A stretch of DNA of 10,443 nt from JBOFHT01 sp051649785 (GTDB lineage: Archaea > Methanobacteriota > Methanobacteria > Methanobacteriales > Methanobacteriaceae): NCBI GenBank assembly GCA_051649785.1, contig JBOFHT010000011.1, forward strand, positions 1 through 10,443, in the 5' to 3' direction. Below, in pieces: positions 8,401 through 10,443 of the stretch. Numbering within the stretch: the first letter of the stretch is position 1; the number at the start of each line of letters is the position of its first letter. The translations under genes were made by a program, and so were the position numbers. The notes under the pieces were generated by a model. That model was not told where the DNA came from. It ran no database searches and worked only from the letters and a program-made list of their open reading frames with translations.

Positions 8401-9973
8401 TAAAATTACCTTTCCCATAATTAAAGATAGCACCACCATCCATATTAGCAGTGTTACCTGTGAAAGTAGAATTAACTACACTAAAATTACCACTAACATT
8501 ATTATATATAACACCACCATAACTAGCAGTATTACCAGTAAAAGTAGAATTAACTACACTAAAATTACCACCCATATAATTATAGATAGCACCACCATTA
8601 TTAGTAGCATTATTACTCGTAAAACTAGAATTAACTACACTAAAATTACCCCTCATATAATTAAGGATAGCACCACCATCAGTAGCATTATTACCAGTAA
8701 AAGTAGAATTAACTACACTAAAATTACCATTATTATATATAACACCACCATCAGTAGCATTATTACCTGTGAAAGTAGAATTAACTACACTAAAATTACC
8801 ATTATTATATATAACACCACCATCAGTAGCATTATTACCTGTGAAAGTAGAATTAACTACACTAAAATTACCATTCAAATTATAGATAGCACCACCATCA
8901 CTAGTAGCTTTATTACTATTGAAAGTAGAATTAACTACACTACAATTACCACTACCAGTATTATATATGACACCACCATTAGTAGCATTATTACCAGTAA
9001 AAGTAGAATTAACTACAGTAAAATTAACACCAGTATTATATATAACACCTCCAAAACCACCTTTATTACTATTGAAAGTAGAATTAACTACAGTAAAATT
9101 AACACCAGTATTATAGATAGCCCCACCATAACTAGCATTACCCTTAAAACTAGAATTAACTACAGTAAAATTACCACCACCTGTATTATGGATAGCACCA
9201 CCATTATTAGTAGCATTATTACTCGTAAAAGTAGAATTAACTACAGTAAAATTACCACCCGCATTATAGATAGCACCACCACCACTAGTAGCATTGTTAC
9301 TATTAAAAGTAGAATTAACTACACTACAATTAAAACCACTATTATTATTAGAGATAGCACCACCACCACTAGTAGCTTTGTTACTATTGAAAGTAGAATT
9401 AACTACACTAAAATTAACACCAGTATTACGGATAGCCCCACCATAAGTAGCATTATTACCAGTAAAAGTAGAATTAACTACACTAAAATTAACACCAGTA
9501 TTATAGATAGCCCCACCATAAGTAGCATTATTATTAATAAATTTACAATTTATTATTGTAAGAGTGCCGGTATTACTAATAGCTCCGCCATTATTTGTAT
9601 TGTATGCATTACTAATTGTTAGGTTAATAAGTTTTAAGCTACCATTAGTTACATTAAATATCCAGTCACCATTAGTTCCATTAATAACAGTACTATTATT
9701 ACCAATTATGGTAATATTACGATTAATTAATGTTTGATTGAGATTACCTGAACCAATATATCTATTACTATTTAAATAAATAGTACCATTACCATTAGTT
9801 AAACTATCTAATCCATTTTTAATGGTACTACTATCACTAAGAGAAACACTACCATTACCATTATTCACAACAGCAGCACTTAAACCACCTAAAGTAGAAA
9901 ATAATACTAGTATTAAAACTAAAACAACACCAGTCCCTAGTAACTTACTAATGTTTAAATTTTTTTGCGACAC
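5459..9973 (-). CDS. Giant secreted adhesin-like protein with Pmp-type GGAI/FxxN beta-helix and C-terminal Ig-like domains
   Basis: A 1504-residue surface protein. Residues 1-34 form a Sec-type signal peptide: Lys near the N-terminus, a hydrophobic core at about 11-30, and LSAA as the probable cleavage site. An N-terminal cap (about 35-110) leads into a long right-handed parallel beta-helix. From about 139 to 1164 roughly 40 units of 22-29 residues each carry NFSVVNSTF, FxxN and GGAI(Y/F)N, the tetrapeptides known from chlamydial polymorphic membrane proteins and methanogen adhesin-like proteins. The helix ends with NWWG (1204-1207), a motif common at that position in Methanobrevibacter homologues. 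A probable beta-sandwich follows (about 1222-1310), then two Ig-like domains (about 1320-1405 and 1410-1504), each with a TNSxGVAxL motif; the last is Lys-rich and could contact the cell wall. No C-terminal membrane anchor is seen. The start is GTG (9971-9973); the GGTGA box 7 nt upstream supports it, and the nearby ATG at 9990 is out of frame. Role: probably attachment to host or bacterial surfaces; the ligand is unknown. Confidence 0.9.
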   Translation of the reverse strand: MSQKNLNISKLLGTGVVLVLILVLFSTLGGLSAAVVNNGNGSVSLSDSSTIKNGLDSLTNGNGTIYLNSNRYIGSGNLNQTLINRNITIIGNNSTVINGTNGDWIFNVTNGSLKLINLTISNAYNTNNGGAISNTGTLTIINCKFINNNATYGGAIYNTGVNFSVVNSTFTGNNATYGGAIRNTGVNFSVVNSTFNSNKATSGGGAISNNNSGFNCSVVNSTFNSNNATSGGGAIYNAGGNFTVVNSTFTSNNATNNGGAIHNTGGGNFTVVNSSFKGNASYGGAIYNTGVNFTVVNSTFNSNKGGFGGVIYNTGVNFTVVNSTFTGNNATNGGVIYNTGSGNCSVVNSTFNSNKATSDGGAIYNLNGNFSVVNSTFTGNNATDGGVIYNNGNFSVVNSTFTGNNATDGGVIYNNGNFSVVNSTFTGNNATDGGAILNYMRGNFSVVNSSFTSNNATNNGGAIYNYMGGNFSVVNSTFTGNTASYGGVIYNNVSGNFSVVNSTFTGNTANMDGGAIFNYGKGNFSVVNSSFTSNNATNSGGAIFNLNGNFSVVNSTFTGNNVTNSGGAIFNLNGNFSVVNSTFTSNNATNPGGAIYNLNGNFSVVNSTFTGNTASYDGGAISNYGGNFSILNSTFTSNNVNYDGGAIFNLNGNFSVVNSTFTSNNANMDGGAIFNLNGNFSVVNSTFTNNNATNGGAIRNYGANFSVVNSTFTTNTASYDGGAIRNYGGNFSVVNSTFTSNNATNGGAISNYGDNCSVVNSTFTGNNVTNLGGAIFNLNGNFSVVNSTFTGNNVTNSGGAIYNDNGGNFSVVNSTFTGNNATLGGAICNVDGDCSVVNSTFNSNNATLGGAIYNDNGGNCSVVNSTFTSNNANMDGGAILNYGVNFSVVNSTFTGNNATNGGAILNYGVNFSVVNSSFTSNNATNGGGAIFNLGGGSCSVVNSTFTGNKATNGGAIHNYDINFSVVNSTFTGNKATVYGGAIYTGGNCSVVNSTFNSNNANNGSAILNYGVNFSVVNSTFNGNDATSFGGAIFNYKSGNFSVVNSTFIANNAYYGGVIYNDGGDNFTVVNSTFTANTAINSCGAIYNDKGDNFTVVNSTFTANTADNKCGAIYNDKGDNFTVVNSTFTANTADNSCGAIYNGGGINFTVLSSSFISNTASDYGGAIATYSDLFVKYCVFVNNSDSSGYTIFNEGSGFVVTADYNWWGSNNITSKTNFDLANYYTMKITINIPNNVLKFGDKLGMNYSFVLNNTDNNAGASTGFKYFTTTINYNGNYLMAIDGRVSRVYDIPLLNMNSTILATLNSEKSTLNYLATKGDSVSIVGSVLSVYSNIVTLKSTLKNKNGAALAGKTIIFYINNVYVGSAKTNSMGVASLSYKANFTGSKTLKTTFTQDVNYLSSSHTSVFKSLKLKTTVYLKKFTAKYNKKGLFSVTLKNQYRKVMKGKYIKFYIKNKYLGKARTNSLGVATLKPKIKVKGKVSIVAKFIGDSNIASSELTKKVTIKK
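6597..6839 (-). repeat. Near-identical 81-bp repeat block at the C-terminal end of the array
   Basis: The repeat core starts at 6597, 6678 and 6759, an exact 81-bp period. The first two full units (6597-6677 and 6678-6758) differ at about six positions. These units encode NFTVVNSTFTANTA followed by CGAIYN, with Cys in place of the first Gly of the GGAI motif. The block looks like a local expansion separate from the NFS-type units in the middle of the array. Confidence 0.75.
8703..8846 (-). repeat. Perfect 72-bp tandem duplication within the adhesin array
   Basis: Positions 8703-8774 and 8775-8846 read identically, and the next unit begins with the same sequence before diverging. Each encodes 24 residues (NGNFSVVNSTFTGNNATDGGVIYN, in segments). 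A perfect duplication of this length indicates a very recent event and marks a likely site of copy-number change. Confidence 0.85.
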
Positions 9974-9980
9974 GTTTTCT

Positions 9981-9985
9981 TCACC
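9981..9985 (-). promoter_or_regulatory. GGTGA ribosome-binding site fixing the GTG start of the adhesin gene
   Basis: The minus strand reads GAAGGTGA, then 7 nt, then GTG. The spacing is ideal for GTG at 9971-9973 and the following residues form a normal signal peptide. The ATG at 9988-9990 overlaps this box, is out of frame and runs into a stop after about eleven codons. Confidence 0.7.
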
Positions 9986-10006
9986 TTCATTTATAATAGA
10001 TTAAAT

Positions 10007-10015
10007 AATATAAGT
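10007..10015 (-). promoter_or_regulatory. Candidate TATA box of the adhesin gene
   Basis: CTTATATTA on the minus strand lies about 38 nt before the GTG. A start about 25 nt downstream would give a short leader just containing the GGTGA site. Sequence this AT-rich offers other candidates, such as TTTATATG near 10056. Confidence 0.3.
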
Positions 10016-10051
10016 TTTAGTATTGAATAATTAGAAAAATATGTAAAAAAC

Positions 10052-10114
10052 AACATATAAAATTGTTTTATGTATAATTAAAATAGTTTCATATATAATT
10101 AAAATAGTTTCATA
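10052..10114 (-). repeat. 21-bp direct repeats upstream of the adhesin gene
   Basis: Two perfect copies of a 21-mer (10073-10093 and 10094-10114; minus strand TATGAAACTATTTTAATTAT followed by A) stand next to a third, degenerate copy (10052-10072, about 14 of 21 matching). They lie 80-140 nt before the GTG start, upstream of the candidate TATA box. The 21-bp period is two helical turns, so the copies face the same side of the DNA, as expected of an activator or repressor site. Confidence 0.6.
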
Positions 10115-10125
10115 TTCTAATATTA

Positions 10126-10443
10126 CTATTTATATAGTTTAGGTATATAAAAGTTATTACTTATTGACTGTATAAAAAAAACTTTTGTATGTCTTTTTTT
10201 ATAGTCTAAAACATTTTCAAGCATTGTTTGGAAGTTATTATTGTAATCCTTACAGTTATATATCTTTAAATACATAATCTCTGAGTTTTTACTTTTTTCA
10301 AATCGTACTTTCCTTTTTCTAAATCTTTGCTTGATGTTTTTAGTTGAGCCATAAAAAGGATAAAAAGGATTTATATATCCATAATTGTCTTTAAAAAGAG
10401 AATACAATTTTTTATAGGTTTTTAATTCTTTTTTTTCTATTTT
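10126..10443 (-). CDS. Unrecognised basic protein, C-terminal part; gene runs off the right edge
   Basis: A minus-strand frame ends with TAG at 10126-10128 and stays open to the window edge, giving at least 105 residues. A possible TTG start at 10405-10407 has no convincing ribosome-binding site, and codons upstream of it (reading KIEKKELKTYKK) continue the same composition, so the real start probably lies outside the window. The visible part is rich in Lys, Arg, Asn, Tyr and Phe, with a basic stretch KQRFRKRKVRFEKSK (26-40 counted from the TTG). No signal peptide, membrane helix or known motif is visible and I do not recognise the family. Its stop lies 152 nt upstream of the adhesin start. 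Lack of stops over 318 nt in such AT-rich DNA favours a real gene. Confidence 0.5.
   Translation of the reverse strand, partial: KIEKKELKTYKKLYSLFKDNYGYINPFYPFYGSTKNIKQRFRKRKVRFEKSKNSEIMYLKIYNCKDYNNNFQTMLENVLDYKKRHTKVFFIQSISNNFYIPKLYK

Larger units (their letters stand above)
6480..9545 (-). repeat. Tandem coding repeat array, about 40 units of 66-87 bp
   Basis: The array encodes the beta-helix rungs of the adhesin-like protein. The plus-strand core GTAGAATTAACTACACTAAA recurs almost unchanged in nearly every unit (with CAGTAAA in a subset), separated by 40-60 nt of more variable sequence, always in multiples of three. I count 39 copies of the VVNS(T/S)F-type core, plus a diverged unit at each end. 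DNA identity is as high as protein identity, including at synonymous sites, as expected for recent duplication or gene conversion. Confidence 0.92.

Noticed and set aside
6480..9545. CRISPR-like pattern: a ~24-nt core repeated about 39 times with 40-60 nt of variable sequence between
   Set aside because: The spacing is always a multiple of three, the variable parts are themselves related and all code in one frame for beta-helix rungs, and no cas genes are present.
7103..9622. Plus-strand open frames with repetitive Ser/Thr/Ile-rich translations (for example 7103-7642, 8919-9116, 9188-9622)
   Set aside because: They are antisense shadows of the adhesin repeats: the repeat DNA has few stops in that frame. 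They have no ribosome-binding sites and no plausible protein character.
4599..9973. Adhesin and transporter genes as one operon
   Set aside because: A 305-nt AT-rich gap with a putative promoter element separates them, and there is no functional link between the products.
9988..9990. ATG as an alternative start of the adhesin gene
   Set aside because: It is out of frame with the signal peptide, hits a stop after about eleven codons, and overlaps the GGTGA ribosome-binding site.

Overview
The window looks like a chromosomal stretch of a very AT-rich methanogenic archaeon of the order Methanobacteriales, most likely Methanobrevibacter or a close relative. The evidence is the giant secreted adhesin-like protein with a GGAI/FxxN beta-helix, an NWWG motif and C-terminal Ig-like domains (a hallmark of these gut and termite methanogens), very AT-rich spacers with TATA-like boxes, purine-rich GGAG/GGTG ribosome-binding sites, and Asn-rich low-complexity inserts in an enzyme. 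Genus is inferred; there is no rRNA or marker gene here.

All five supported genes lie on the minus strand, so transcription runs from right to left. From the right edge these are: the 3' part of an unrecognised basic protein (10126 to beyond 10443); a 1504-residue secreted adhesin-like protein starting at GTG (5459-9973); a six-helix acetate/succinate-type transporter of the GPR1/FUN34/YaaH family (4599-5153); a 1.1-kb non-coding stretch; a CAT-fold acyltransferase-like protein of the '2-oxoacid dehydrogenase E2-like' group whose catalytic His is replaced by Glu (2542-3507); and an AMP-forming acyl-CoA ligase (250-2133). Genes are separated by 150-1100 nt, so they are probably individually transcribed and not one tight operon.

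The ligase and the acyltransferase-like protein plausibly form a functional pair: one activates a carboxylic acid to its CoA thioester, the other may move or bind the acyl group. The substrate cannot be read from sequence. The YaaH-type transporter would import acetate, a major carbon source for many Methanobrevibacter. The adhesin-like protein is a surface protein built from about 40 near-identical rungs of roughly 25 residues. Their DNA is almost as conserved as the protein, which points to recent expansion and homogenisation.

The most interesting signals outside the genes are: a roughly 70-bp element repeated at a similar distance (about 200-220 nt) upstream of the ligase and the transporter, with a weaker match upstream of the acyltransferase; a two-to-three-copy 21-bp direct repeat upstream of the adhesin; a three-copy 39-bp tandem repeat; and a 13-bp-arm inverted repeat, the last two in the 1.1-kb gap. 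I see no CRISPR array, tRNA, rRNA, transposase or defence gene.
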